NCBI GenBank assembly: GCA_038141425.1
Contig: JAYQIC010000007.1
Location: 62,001-126,000 of the forward strand
Direction: 5' to 3'
DNA: 64,000 bases
From: UBA7985 sp038141425
Lineage (GTDB): Bacteria > Pseudomonadota > Alphaproteobacteria > UBA7985
This document shows, piece by piece, positions 46,287 to 55,724 of this stretch (positions are counted from its first letter, which is position 1; each line of letters begins with the position of its first letter). The position numbers and the translations under genes were made by a program. A model generated the notes under the pieces. It was not told the DNA's origin. It saw nothing but the letters and a program-made list of their open reading frames with translations, and did no database searches.

Positions 46287-48717
46287 GTGAAGCGTCAAAC
46301 CGAAGCCGTCATCATTGGCGGCGGAGTCATCGGGTGTTCGATCGCCTATCACCTCGCCAAGCTTGGCATGACCGACGTCATGCTGCTGGAGCGTCAGGAG
46401 CTGACCAGCGGGTCATCCTGGCACGCGGCCGGAGGCGTCCACGGTCTGCACGACACCAATAACATCGCGCGGCTCCAGTACTACACTATGAACCTATACC
46501 CGGAACTGGAGCAGGAAACCGCGCAGTCTGTTGGCTTCCAACAGACCCGATACCTCTACTTGGCCCAGACGGAAGACCGCGCGCACCAGCTGCGGATCAG
46601 TGCGGCCAAGGCCCGCCAGTTTTCCGGGGTGGAATTCCACGAGATCAGCCTCGAAGAAGCGTCGGAGCGTCATCCCTTTGTCAATCTCGACGGTATCCGG
46701 ATGGCGGTCTGGGAGTCCGGAAAGTGGTCACGTCGACGTCAACGGTGTCACCCATGCCTATGCGCAGGCAGCCCGAAACCGTGGTGTCAGCATCGAGCGG
46801 TTTTGCCCGGTGCTGGAGACCAACCCGCGCCCCGATGGCGGCTGGGACGTGGTCACGGAAAAGGGTACGATCCAGACCCGGGTGCTGGTGAACGCGGCGG
46901 GCCTCTGGGGGCGGGAAGTGGCACGGCTGGCAGGCCTCGAGCTACCGCTGATGCCGCTCGAGCACCAGTACTTTGTCACCGAGGAGATACCTGAGGTCGC
47001 CGCGCTCGGCTTTGAACTGCCGGCCGTCGCGGACCGAGACGGTGAGTACTACCTGCGGCAGGAGGGCGAGGGCTTTCTCGTCGGCGCCTACGAGCGCGAT
47101 GGACGCTACTGGTCTGAGAACGGCACGCCGCTGGACTTCGGTCATGAGCTGCTCAACGACGATCTGGATCGGATCGCTGACAACGTCATGCGGGCCTGTG
47201 AGCGGCTTCCAGCACTCGGGGAGGCGGGCATCAAGCGGGTAATCAACGGGCCCATGATCTGGTCACCGGATGCGGCTGCTCTGCTTGGTCCCGTGCCAGA
47301 GTTGAGCAACTACTACACCGCTTGCGGCATCATCCCCGGATTCTCCCAGTCCGGGGGCCTGGGGCTGACGCTCGCGCAGTGGATCATCGACGGTGAACCT
47401 GAGTACGACATGTTCCCCTGGGACATGGCGCGCTACGGCGACTGGTCCGGGAAGGCCTTCACCAAGGCCCGCACGCTGGAGACCTACGGCACCCGCTTTT
47501 CGATCCATTTCCCTTTCGAGGAGCGCGAGGGCGGGCGCCCGGTCCGCAAGCGTCCGGTCTACGACCTGCAGAAGCAGCTGGGGGCTGTGTTCGGCCTCAA
47601 TTTCGGCTGGGAACATCCACTGTGGTACGCCCCTGAAGGCGAGGTGGCCGAGGACAGATATGGCTTCGAGCGTCAGGATTGGTGGCACCATGTCGGCGCT
47701 GAGTGCCGCGCGCTGCGCTCGGGCGTGGGGATCATAGATGTCTCCAACTTCGCCAAGTACGAGATCCGGGGCGCCGGTGCTGCCCGCTGGCTGAACCAGG
47801 TGGTCGCCAACCGCGTGCCGACGGAGGTCGGACGCTCGTGCCTGACGCCTTTGCTGTCGGTAAGGGGCGGAATCGCTGGCGACTTCACCATCACCATGCT
47901 CGACGAGGAGCACTTTCTGATGATCGGCTCCGGGATGGCCGAGCGGTACCACCGCCGCTACTTCAACGCGGTGCCACGGCCAGACAGCGTCAGCTTCCAA
48001 AGCATGACCAGCGGCTGGGCGGGCTTTAATGTGGCCGGGCCTTCAGCGCGGGAACTGCTGGGACGCCTGACCAACGACGACATCAGCAACGAGGCCTTCC
48101 GCTTCATGCGCTCGCGTCAGATGACCGTTGCGGGTCTGGCGGCGAAGGTGCTGCGGGTCAGTTTCACGGGCGATCTTGGCTACGAGATCTATGTGCCGGA
48201 AGCCGATCAGCAGGCCCTCTATCAGGCTTTGCTGGATGCCGGCGAAGAACTGTCGGTGCGGCCGGTCGGGTCGCGGGCGCTGATGAGCCTGCGTCTGGAG
48301 AAGGGTTACGGCTCATGGGGGCGGGAATACTCGCCGGAGTACTGGCCGCAGGAGGTTGGGCTGGACCGACTGATCAAGCTCGATAAGGACGAGGCCTTTC
48401 TCGGCAAGCAGGCCTACATGGAACTGATGGACCGGCCGCCCCGGGAACAGCTGGTGGTCATGCGGGTCGACACCCCAAACAACGCTGATCCGGTCGGCGG
48501 CGAGCCAATCTTCTCACGGGCGGGCGACTATATTGGTCGGGTGAGTTCCGGGGGGTACTCTTATACCACCGAGCAGGGCCTCGCGCTGGGCTTCCTGAAG
48601 CCGGAATACTGCGAGCCGGGGACGGCCGTAGACGTTGCTGCGCTCGGCCTGCCGCACGCTGGAACGGTTCTGGGTGAGGCGCCTTTTGATCCGTCCGGCG
48701 CGCGTCTTCGCGGCTGA
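46287..48717 (+). CDS. Dimethylglycine/sarcosine dehydrogenase-like flavoprotein (FAD DAO + aminomethyltransferase domains; one frameshift)
   Basis: About 810 residues. The N-terminal FAD domain begins AVIIGGGVIGCSIAYHLAKLG, followed by SGSSWHAAGGVHGLHDT, whose His-containing WHAAG is the covalent-FAD site of DMGDH/SARDH enzymes. A frame shift near 46720 joins MAVWES to SGHVDVNGVTHAYAQAARNRG. The middle FAO_M domain ends near MPWDMARYGDWS-like FPWDMARYGDWSG, and the C-terminal half is a GCV_T/aminomethyltransferase fold (YEIRGAGAARWLNQ, GDLGYEIYVPE, LMSLRLEKGYGSWGREY). Expected reaction: oxidative demethylation of N-methylglycines with transfer of the one-carbon unit to tetrahydrofolate. It stands alone between two palindrome-rich gaps. 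Confidence 0.86.
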
Positions 48718-48758
48718 TAGGCTTGGGGGCGACAGTTGGCCTTAGCATTCGATGAAAA

Positions 48759-48814
48759 TTTGCGCGACGCTTGGCGCCGCCGCGCGAAGCGCGGTCGGCG
48801 GCAAGTCGGCGCAA
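48759..48814 (+). repeat. Palindromic repeat family R, copy 2
   Basis: TTTGCGCGACGCTTGG, then GCCGCCGCGC-GAA-GCGCGGTCGGCGGC, then AAGTCGGCGCAA: a nearly complete hairpin with outer arms shared by the other R copies. Confidence 0.8.
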
Positions 48815-48957
48815 TTTCTTTCGGCTAACATTTAATACGCTCAAAGGTCCTGCGACAGGATCAGGATAAACGCCGCCGTGTTAAGCGCAAAGTAAGGAGC
48901 TGTTAACTGCTGAATGCGTGTTGAGAGTGTAGAAGAAGCAGCATGGAGCACTCCAAC

Positions 48958-48984
48958 GCGCTCACAGCGAAGCGTTTTGAGCGC
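48958..48984 (+). repeat. Palindromic repeat family C, copy 1
   Basis: GCGCTCA-CA-GCGAAGC-GTT-TTGAGCGC: paired 7-8 bp arms around the GCGAAGC heptamer. Compare 49177-49205. Confidence 0.7.
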
Positions 48985-49003
48985 CAAGTGAAAGATGTTG
49001 CGT

Positions 49004-49041
49004 GCTCGATTTGACGCCGCTTCGCGGCTTACAAATCTCTC
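49004..49041 (-). repeat. Dispersed repeat family E, copy 2 (inverted relative to copy 1)
   Basis: Reverse complement matches 45771-45808 at 36 of 38 positions; contains GCCGC-TTC-GCGGC. Confidence 0.8.
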
Positions 49042-49099
49042 CCGCGCAGTCAAACGGAAAGGCTGCGCTGCGCGCAGCCTGACGTCTTCTCTCTTAGAA

Positions 49100-49153
49100 T
49101 TTGCGCGACGCTTGGTCGCCGCGCGAAGCGCGGTCGGGGCAAGTCGGCGCAAC
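49100..49153 (+). repeat. Palindromic repeat family R, copy 3
   Basis: TTTGCGCGACGCTTGG, CGCCGCGC-GAA-GCGCGG core, CAAGTCGGCGCAAC; differs from copy 2 mainly by a few bases lost symmetrically on both sides of the stem. Confidence 0.8.
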
Positions 49154-49176
49154 CTCATTTCAGGCAGGACTCTACC

Positions 49177-49205
49177 ACGCTCAAAGGCGTAGCCGTTTTG
49201 AGCGT
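49177..49205 (+). repeat. Palindromic repeat family C, copy 2
   Basis: ACGCTCAAA-GGCGTAGCCG-TTTTGAGCGT: 9-10 bp arms; the tip is GCGTAGC-like rather than GCGAAGC. Confidence 0.7.
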
Positions 49206-49434
49206 AAAGAGAAGGTCGGCGCAAAAACACCTCCACTGGTCCGCCTTGGCCTTCGCCATCGTCGAGCCTTCCCAGCCAGACAGAGAGACAGCGAGCCAGC
49301 GCCAACACCGCGCATTGTGGGCTGCCGCAGCTCAACCTTGGTCGGCAGGGCATTCGCCCTATCTCTTCATCTAGGCGGCGTGCAATCGCATCCCCCGCCC
49401 TATGTACATTGTCCCGTAATGAGGAAACGCACCC

Positions 49435-49938
49435 ATGAAAAAGCTGTTTGCTTCCGCCGCTGTCGCCCTTGCCGCTCTGGCCTTTGGCGCCGCCCCCGTT
49501 GCTGTCGCCGAAGACGCACAGCCCAACATCTATCAGACCGCTCAAGCGGCCGGTTCCTTCAACGTCTTGCTCGCAGCTGTTGACGCAGCTGGCTTTGATT
49601 CCATCCTGCAGGGCGAGGGCCCGCTGACCGTATTTGCGCCAGTGGATGAAGTCTTTGCCAATCTGCCAGAAGGCACGGTCGAGGCCCTGCTGGCCGAAGA
49701 AGGCATGGTGACGCTGAAGGCGATCCTCGGCTACCATGTCGTACCGGGCAAGATCATGGCGGCCGACCTCGTAGGCCAGACCATGGAGCTGCAGACCGCC
49801 GCGGGCATCCCGCTGTCGGTCGATGGCACGGGTGACGCGGTCATCCTCGGCGGCGCGGCACCTGTCGTCAGCGCTGACATCGAGACCGCCAACGGCGTCA
49901 TCCACGTGATCGCCGGTATCCTGCTGCCGGGCCAGTAA
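49435..49938 (+). CDS. Exported fasciclin (FAS1) domain protein
   Basis: 167 residues: signal peptide KKLFASAAVALAALAFGAAP ending near AVA-ED, then one complete FAS1 domain. Hallmarks: H1 motif GPLTVFAPVDEVFANLP and the YHVVPGKI segment, ending with NGVIHVIAGILLP (H2). FAS1 proteins are secreted or surface-exposed adhesion-type modules; in bacteria they are often linked to symbiosis, surface attachment or photosynthetic membranes, none shown here. GAGGAAA precedes the ATG. Convergent with the gene at 50000-50515. Confidence 0.89.
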   Translation: MKKLFASAAVALAALAFGAAPVAVAEDAQPNIYQTAQAAGSFNVLLAAVDAAGFDSILQGEGPLTVFAPVDEVFANLPEGTVEALLAEEGMVTLKAILGYHVVPGKIMAADLVGQTMELQTAAGIPLSVDGTGDAVILGGAAPVVSADIETANGVIHVIAGILLPGQ

Positions 49939-49989
49939 GCCCAGCCGCCCGCGCGCCTCGGCTCCCCGGAGCGCGCCTACATCGTGCCA

Positions 49990-50013
49990 GCCCCGTCGGT
50001 CAGTTGACGGGGC
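49990..50013. terminator. Stem-loop at a convergent gene end
   Basis: GCCCCGTC (49990-49997) pairs perfectly with GACGGGGC (50006-50013); the 8-nt loop contains the stop codon of the minus-strand gene. No T-tract, so only a possible terminator. Confidence 0.4.
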
Positions 50014-50515
50014 GGCTCAGGGCCCGGTCGACGAGCCGGGCCATAAGGTCGATGCGAACCCTGATATCGATGTCGCCGCGCGCCATGATATCGGCGAGGA
50101 ACGGCCCGGTCTTGCGGCGCAGTTCCGCCAGCCAGTCGGGGTCTTCGCAGGGCCATTCGGCAAAGCCGAACCATCGCTCACTGCCGTAGTCGAAGTAGAT
50201 GCCGTGCGCCCCCGGCCCCGAGCGCCCGGTGACGGTGAACACGGCCTCGTTCTCCTTGAGCTGATAGCCCGTGGGGGAGCTGAAGTAGCTGTAGCCGCCA
50301 AACACCCGCCCGCCATAGGGGCTCTGCACCCCGTCCAGCGCCAGCATCACATACACAATCATCAGCTGTCCGAGTGCGTCGAACTGCAGGTTCACCTCAT
50401 GCCCGGCATCGCGGTAGGTGATCACCGTCTCTTCCAGCCCGCAGGCGCCGCTCGCGCTGTAGTAGCCCGGGGGCGGGCGCTCATCGGAAATCTGCGCATG
50501 TGCCGGGCCCACCAT
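50000..50515 (-). CDS. Unknown exported protein
   Basis: 171 residues visible. The first residues VGPAHA-QIS look like the end of a signal peptide with an AHA cleavage site, so the true start lies further upstream, probably after an indel between 50516 and 50700 where a Gly/Leu-rich stretch is encoded in neighbouring frames. The mature part has CGLEETVITYRDAGHEVNLQF, SPYGGRVFGGYSYFSS, and FGFAEWPCEDPDWLAEL, with two cysteines that could pair. I do not recognise the family. It is divergent from ettA and convergent with the FAS1 gene. Confidence 0.52.
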   Translation of the reverse strand: MVGPAHAQISDERPPPGYYSASGACGLEETVITYRDAGHEVNLQFDALGQLMIVYVMLALDGVQSPYGGRVFGGYSYFSSPTGYQLKENEAVFTVTGRSGPGAHGIYFDYGSERWFGFAEWPCEDPDWLAELRRKTGPFLADIMARGDIDIRVRIDLMARLVDRALSRPVN

Positions 50516-50802
50516 CGCGAACCAGCGAGCCCCAGCCCGCCAAGCCCGCCGAGCCCCCCAACGAACAGGCCTGGCAGCCGATCAGCCGCCGCCCCGGCAC
50601 CGACATTAACGACGGGCCAGCCCGCCTGCCGCCACCGGAAACCATAGCCGACGCCCTGTCCGGAAAGACCGCATTCAACACTCCGCGTGCATCCATATAT
50701 TATGCGTCAACCCTTAGCCCAAGACCGCAAGGATAGACAGGCCCTTGTCGGCGTCCTATCACCCCCTGTGATCACCTCAATCTGAACGGAGACGGCGCCA
50801 CC

Positions 50803-52485
50803 ATGGCCAGCTACCAGTACGTCTATGTCATGAAGGGCCTGCGCAAGGTCTTTCCCGGCGGCAAGGAAGTCCTCAAGAACGTGTACCTGAGCTTTCTGCC
50901 CGGGGCGAAAATCGGCGTCGTCGGCCTCAACGGCTCGGGTAAGTCGACGCTGATGAAGCTCATGGCCGGACTGGATCAGGAATACGACGGCGAGGCCTGG
51001 GCCGCCGAGGGCGCGAAAGGCGGCTACCTGCCGCAGGAACCGCAGCTCGACCCGACCAAGACCGTGGGCGAGAACGTGATGATGGCCATGGCCGAGACCA
51101 AGGCCGTGCTCGACCGCTTCAACGAAGTCACCGCGCTGACCGCCGACCCGGAGACCGACGACGACACCCTCAACGACCTTTACATGGAAATGGGCGAGTT
51201 GCAGGAGAAGATCGACGCAGCCGACGGCTGGGACCTCGACCGCACGCTGGAAATCGCCATGGACGCGCTGCGCTGCCCGCCGGCGGACTCGGCGGTCGAC
51301 ACGCTCTCGGGCGGGGAAAAGCGCCGGGTGGCGCTGTGCCAGCTGCTGCTGTCCAAGCCCGACCTGCTGCTGCTCGATGAGCCGACCAACCATCTGGACG
51401 CGGAGTCCGTCGCATGGCTCGAGCGTTTCCTCGACGAATACAGCGGCACCGTCGTGTGCGTGACCCACGATCGCTACTTCCTCGACAACATCGCCGGCTG
51501 GATCCTTGAAATGGACCGCGGCGAGTGCATCCCGTTCGAGGGCAATTATTCGGCCTGGCTCGAGCAGAAGCAGAAGCGGCTGGCGCAGGAAGCCAAGTCC
51601 GAGAGCGACAAGCAGAAGTATCTGGAGCGCGAGCTCGCCTGGGTGCGGCAGGGGGCCAAGGGCCGCCAGTCCAAGTCCAAGGCGCGGATCCAGCAGTACG
51701 AGGAACTGGCCAACACCGCCGCGCGCGAGAAGTACGAGCCCGGCACCATCGCCATCCCGACCGCCGAGCGGCTGGGCAATCTGGTGCTGGAGGTCGACGG
51801 CGTGCGCAAGGCCTTCGGCGAAGACCTGCTGATCGAGGACCTGTCCTTCCGCGTCCCGCCCGGCGCCATCGTCGGCATCATCGGCCCCAACGGTGCGGGT
51901 AAGTCGACCCTGTTCAAGATGATCACCGGCGCCGAAACCCCGGACAGCGGCAGCGTCCGGCTGGGGGAGACCGTGTCGCTGGGTTACGTCGACCAGAGCC
52001 GCGACCACCTCATCGACAAGAACTCGGTGTGGCAGGAGATTTCCGACGGCCTTGACATGATCGACGTCGGCAAGACCCAGATGCCCTCGCGCGCCTACGT
52101 CGGCGCCTTCAACTTCAAGGGCGGGGACCAGCAGAAGTCGGTGGGGCAGCTCTCGGGCGGGGAGCGCAACCGCGTGCACCTGGCCAAGATGCTCAAGACC
52201 GGCGCCAACCTGATCCTGCTCGATGAGCCGACCAACGACCTGGACGTCGACACCCTGCGCTCGCTGGAGGAGGCGCTGCAGAAATTCGCGGGCTGCGCCA
52301 TGGTGATCAGCCACGACCGCTGGTTCCTCGACCGGCTGGCGACCCACATTCTGGCCTATGAAGGCGAGAGCCACGTTGAGTGGTACGAGGGCAACTACAG
52401 CGACTACGAGGCTGACCGCAAGCGCCGCCTGGGCGCGGACGCCGATCAGCCGACACGGATCAAGTACAAGCGCCTGACCCGGTGA
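50803..52485 (+). CDS. ettA: Energy-dependent translational throttle protein EttA (ABC-F)
   Basis: 560-residue cytosolic ABC-F ATPase that binds the ribosomal E site and gates early elongation according to ATP/ADP. Two ABC domains: Walker A GLNGSGKSTLMKL and GPNGAGKSTLFKM; signatures TLSGGEKRRVAL and QLSGGERNRVHL; Walker B LLLLDEPTNHLD and LILLDEPTNDLD. The arm and inter-domain linker (KSESDKQKYLERELAWVRQG, KGRQSKSKARIQQYEEL) are as in EttA. N terminus SYQYVYVMKGLRKVFPGGK is diagnostic. Frame is intact over its full length. Confidence 0.97.
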   Translation: MASYQYVYVMKGLRKVFPGGKEVLKNVYLSFLPGAKIGVVGLNGSGKSTLMKLMAGLDQEYDGEAWAAEGAKGGYLPQEPQLDPTKTVGENVMMAMAETKAVLDRFNEVTALTADPETDDDTLNDLYMEMGELQEKIDAADGWDLDRTLEIAMDALRCPPADSAVDTLSGGEKRRVALCQLLLSKPDLLLLDEPTNHLDAESVAWLERFLDEYSGTVVCVTHDRYFLDNIAGWILEMDRGECIPFEGNYSAWLEQKQKRLAQEAKSESDKQKYLERELAWVRQGAKGRQSKSKARIQQYEELANTAAREKYEPGTIAIPTAERLGNLVLEVDGVRKAFGEDLLIEDLSFRVPPGAIVGIIGPNGAGKSTLFKMITGAETPDSGSVRLGETVSLGYVDQSRDHLIDKNSVWQEISDGLDMIDVGKTQMPSRAYVGAFNFKGGDQQKSVGQLSGGERNRVHLAKMLKTGANLILLDEPTNDLDVDTLRSLEEALQKFAGCAMVISHDRWFLDRLATHILAYEGESHVEWYEGNYSDYEADRKRRLGADADQPTRIKYKRLTR

Positions 52486-52568
52486 ACTACTGAACCTCAA
52501 TCAGCCTTGACCCGATAGCGTTTCTGGTCCTCATTCTCCGTACAGAAAAGGGAGAGGGGAGACAAGAT

Positions 52569-53973
52569 ATGACTGCCAGTCTGACTCCACCACGCATGCC
52601 GCTGTGGACCAAGGCCGCCTACGGCTTTGCCGACACCGGCATCAACGTTTTTGTCATCTTCAAGGGCCTGCTGATCCTCGCCTTCATGGTGCAGTACGCG
52701 GGCATCGACCCGGCCCTGGCGGGGTGGGTTACATCCTCGGTGCTGGTGCTTGATATCATCACCGACCCGATCATGGGCTGGGTTTCAGACCGGACTGGCG
52801 GGCGTTTTGGTCGTCGTCATCCCTATATCTTCAGTGGCGCGGTGCTCATGGTCGCCCTGATGGTGCTGACCTTCGCCGTCCCTGCCGGGCTGGGGCCACA
52901 GGCGGCCGCGTTGTGGATCCTGATGTTCTTCGGGTTGAGTTCGATCGCCTTCACCATGGTCGCTATTCCTTACAGCTCGCTGGCCGTCGAGATCACCGAC
53001 AGCCCGCGCGAGCGTTCGACCATGACCGGTTGGCGCATGGCGGCGGCGGGGCTGGGTATCCTGCTCACCGGCGGGGCCTTCCCGATCCTGATCAACCCAG
53101 CGGCCTCGGACTGAGCCATCCGATCGCCATCCTCGTCTACGCGCCGATTATCATCGGCACCATCTGGCTCGCCTGCCTTGCGACTTACCGCTTCCGCAAC
53201 AAGCGGCCGACCACGCCCGTCAGCCTTGGGCGCCAGATCGGCGCCGCGTTGCGCAATCGGCGGTTCGTGGTGCTGGTGGCGGTCTACGGTGTGCAGACCA
53301 TCGGCATCGCCGTCATTACCGCCGGCATCCCCTTTGCCGCCGCAGAGCTGATCATCACCGAGGGCGCCAGCGGGGCGCTCGCCACCGTCTACGTGCTGGG
53401 AGCGTTCTCGACCGCCTTCGCCCTGTTCGTCCTCGGCTCGATGCTGTCACAGGCCGTGTGGGTCGCGCTGTCGGCGGCGATCGGTAAGATCACGACCTTT
53501 GCAGCAGGGAACGCTCTACTACGCCGCAGTCTTGACTGGCTTTTTCCTGGTGCTGCCAACCACGGGCATGATCGAAGCCGGGACAGACCAACCTCGCTTT
53601 GATCACGCTGTTCATCTTTCTGATTGGCTCGGCCAACGGCTGCTACCAGCAACTGCCCTGGGCGATTATGCCGGACCTGGTCGACTGGTCGGCCAAGCGC
53701 GAGTCCTTTGAGGTTGCGGGCGCATTCAGCGGGTTCTGGCTGCTGGGGCAAAAGGTTGGTAATGCCATCGCGCCGCTGTTCTTCACCCAGATCCTCGCAG
53801 CCTATGGCTGGATTGCCACGCAGGACGGTGGAGTATCGGTGGATCAGCCCGACGCAGCTGTTGCAGCGCTGCGCTGGTCGCTGACGCTGGTGCCAGCTGG
53901 GTTGTTTGCCGTGTCTGTGCCGCTCTACCTCTGGCTCGACCGGCAGGCAAAGGCAGCGCAGGAAGCGGCATAG
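52569..53973 (+). CDS. GPH/MelB-type MFS cation symporter (about three frameshifts)
   Basis: Inner-membrane transporter of about 468 residues. The first part has LWTKAAYGFADTGIN, LVLDIITDPIMGWVSDRTGGRFGRRHPY (the MelB D-x-x-x-D cation-site region) and ITDSPRERSTMTGWRM. Continuation in other frames: HPIAILVYAPIIIGTIWLACL, then LYYAAVLTGFFLVLP, then ITLFIFLIGSANGCYQQLPWAIMPDLVDW and the C terminus at 53973. Frame changes near 53100, 53500 and 53595. Family members take up glycosides, uronates or other solutes with Na+ or H+. GGGGAGACAAG precedes the ATG. Confidence 0.8.
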
Positions 53974-53994
53974 GCCCGGAGAGCGCTGCTTCCC

Positions 53995-54801
53995 GTGACC
54001 GTTCCTGCGGCCCCTGATCTGAGCATCATCATCCCGGTTTACCGAGCGCAGGACACGCTTGCCCGCGCACTGGCTTCGATCGACGTGCCTGCGGGGGTGT
54101 CAGCCGAGATTATCCTGAGCGTCGACGATGGCGACAACTACAGCGCGTTCGCTGGTCAGAATCCGATGGTCCGGCTGATCACCAGCCCTCAGCAGCGAAC
54201 CGGCCCTGGCCCGGCCCGCAACCGCGGCGTGGCAGCGGCACGCGGCGCCTTCCTCGCCTACCTCGATGCCGACGACAGCTGGTCGCCGGGCTATCTGGCG
54301 GCCCTGCTCCCGATGGCACGGCACGAGGGCTGTGCCTTTGCCGCGACGGTGGTGGAGACGCCCAACGGCGAGGCGCTGGCGCAGTTTCCCCGGCACGCCC
54401 GGGCGACTGATGCTGTCGGATTTCGCCCGTTGGGGTGCGTCTTTCCACCCGGTCCACGCTGCCGGGCTGCCACGGGGCAGGGCGGAGGGTCCATTCTGGA
54501 ACGCCCCGCGCAGGATGTCATGCACGCAGTCGAGGTGTTCATGGCCTGCGGTCTTACCGCCGCGCTGGAGACCAGCGTCGCCTATCGTCTGCGTCTGGGG
54601 GCAGAAACCGTCACCACAGTGAGCGATTTTTCCAGTCGGCTAAGCACCGCCTATGCCACCTACGACCGGGCGCTGGCAGAGACCTGGGCGCAGACACTCT
54701 TCGCCGGGAAGAGCGCCCTGAACGACCGCTATGAGCGCGAGCGACTGCCTGATGAGAGCTTCTACGCCTTCGTCACCCGCGTGATTGTACCAGAGGCTTG
54801 A
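53995..54801 (+). CDS. Glycosyltransferase family 2 (compensating frameshifts)
   Basis: 268 residues, GT-A fold: SIIIPVYRAQDTLARAL at the start, nucleotide-binding GPGPARNRGVAAARGAFLAYLDADDSW with the DxD-type DADD. Between about 54400 and 54500 the annotated frame is atypical, while the next frame reads LMLSDFARWGASFHPVHAAGL and GPFWN, which fit this family; the original frame returns at AQDVMHAVEVF. This implies one lost and one gained base. The start is GTG 53995, 22 bp after the transporter gene. Sugar and acceptor unknown. Its 3' end overlaps pdxY by 40 bp (convergent). Confidence 0.8.
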   Translation: MTVPAAPDLSIIIPVYRAQDTLARALASIDVPAGVSAEIILSVDDGDNYSAFAGQNPMVRLITSPQQRTGPGPARNRGVAAARGAFLAYLDADDSWSPGYLAALLPMARHEGCAFAATVVETPNGEALAQFPRHARATDAVGFRPLGCVFPPGPRCRAATGQGGGSILERPAQDVMHAVEVFMACGLTAALETSVAYRLRLGAETVTTVSDFSSRLSTAYATYDRALAETWAQTLFAGKSALNDRYERERLPDESFYAFVTRVIVPEA

Positions 54802-55628
54802 GCGGCCTGATCCAGCGCAGCCGTCCAGTCGGCCTGCGCCTGGACCAGCGCCAGTTCATCGAGACCCAGCGTCTTCGTTCGCTCCAGCAGCTCGACCAGC
54901 GCCGCACAGATCCGCGCGGTCCGCTGCGTCAGTCCTTTGCCCGGTGCATAAAGGCCAGTACTCAGCGCAGCGATGAAGTCACCGACCCCGTTGGGTTCGC
55001 GCTCGAAGACAACCGCCGGGTGCTCGATCCGTGCCGCCTCAGCTGCATCGAAGCAGAACACGCCGCGACCGACGGTATCCGGTGTCATGGTCTCTGCCGA
55101 CGTCACCAGACCGGCGGCAAAGCCAATCGCCTGCAATTCGCTCCGGAGCGCGTCCAGACCCGCGACAGCGCGGCCAGCGAGGGTCTCCGCTTCGAAGGCA
55201 TTGGGCGTGATCAGGGATGCCAGCCCAGGCGCTGCGCTGCGGAACAGCTCCACAAGACCCGCCTCGACGTAAAGCCTGCCCTGATCACCCATTACCGGAT
55301 CGATGATGATCGGCAGGTCGGGCTTCGACGACCGCAGCTCGCCGAGCAGCTCGAACACTGTCCTTGCCTGCGCTGTACTGGCAAAGAAGCCGGTCTGTAC
55401 CGCGCTCAAACGGTCGAGCACTCCCCGGCGACCCAGGGCGTCGAAATAATCCCGGAGCAGGGCGGGGGAGGTCGCCTCACCCACCGCATCGGGATAGCCC
55501 TTGTGGTTGCTGAGGATCACCGTCGGGACTGCAACCACGTCAAACCCCAGCCGCCGCAGGGCGAAGTCTGCGACGCTGTTGCCAACGTGTCCGAACAGAA
55601 CCTGACTGGAGATAGTCAAAATTGTCAT
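54762..55628 (-). CDS. pdxY: Pyridoxal kinase
   Basis: 288 residues of the PfkB/ribokinase-like pyridoxal kinase family; phosphorylates pyridoxal in the B6 salvage route. Motifs: SSQVLFGHVGNSVADFALRRLG, TVILSNHKGYPD, IIDPVMGDQGRLY, LITPNAFEAETLAG and the anion-hole/catalytic-base segment NGVGDFIAAL. The usual GTGD is NGVGD here. ATG 55626-55628 fits the family start TILTISSQV; a TTG 18 bases upstream is less likely. PLP supply would serve hemA and other enzymes. Divergent from sdhC. Confidence 0.86.
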   Translation of the reverse strand: MTILTISSQVLFGHVGNSVADFALRRLGFDVVAVPTVILSNHKGYPDAVGEATSPALLRDYFDALGRRGVLDRLSAVQTGFFASTAQARTVFELLGELRSSKPDLPIIIDPVMGDQGRLYVEAGLVELFRSAAPGLASLITPNAFEAETLAGRAVAGLDALRSELQAIGFAAGLVTSAETMTPDTVGRGVFCFDAAEAARIEHPAVVFEREPNGVGDFIAALSTGLYAPGKGLTQRTARICAALVELLERTKTLGLDELALVQAQADWTAALDQAAQASGTITRVTKA

Positions 55629-55724
55629 TGCAGAACCAATGCTCAAAAAACGTCGCAGGTGATTGAAGCAGTGCCGGAGTTAAGCTACTCGATGACTGTC
55701 ACAGACCGACACCCGGGATCTTCC

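Larger units (their letters stand above)
48718..49434. repeat. Palindrome-rich intergenic cluster 2 (downstream of the DMGDH-like gene)
   Basis: 717 bp with no credible gene. It holds family R copies at 48759-48814 and 49100-49153, family E at 49004-49041, a third family with CGCTCA...TTTTGAGCG arms at 48958-48984 and 49177-49205 (half copy near 48837), the hairpin AGGCTGCG/CGCAGCCT at 49060-49080, and a partial R end GTCGGCGCAA near 49216. Four cores are GCGAAGC/GCTTCGC. The last 150 bp, before the FAS1 gene, are repeat-free and should hold its promoter. Confidence 0.75.

Noticed and set aside
45771..49041. Composite transposon or IS around the DMGDH-like gene
   Set aside because: No transposase or target-site duplication is seen, and the repeats are multi-copy palindromes rather than terminal repeats.
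45742..49300. CRISPR array in the repeat-rich gaps
   Set aside because: Repeats are not evenly spaced, occur in both orientations, and no cas gene is present.
48841..49905. 354-codon minus-strand frame through the repeat cluster and FAS1 gene
   Set aside because: It translates palindromic repeats and the antisense of a clear FAS1 protein; composition is Arg/Ser/Cys-rich and not protein-like.
50707..52500. 597-codon minus-strand open frame opposite ettA
   Set aside because: It mirrors a complete EttA gene; long antisense frames are expected in DNA with G/C-biased third positions, and the translation is His/Val/Gly-rich with no recognisable domain.
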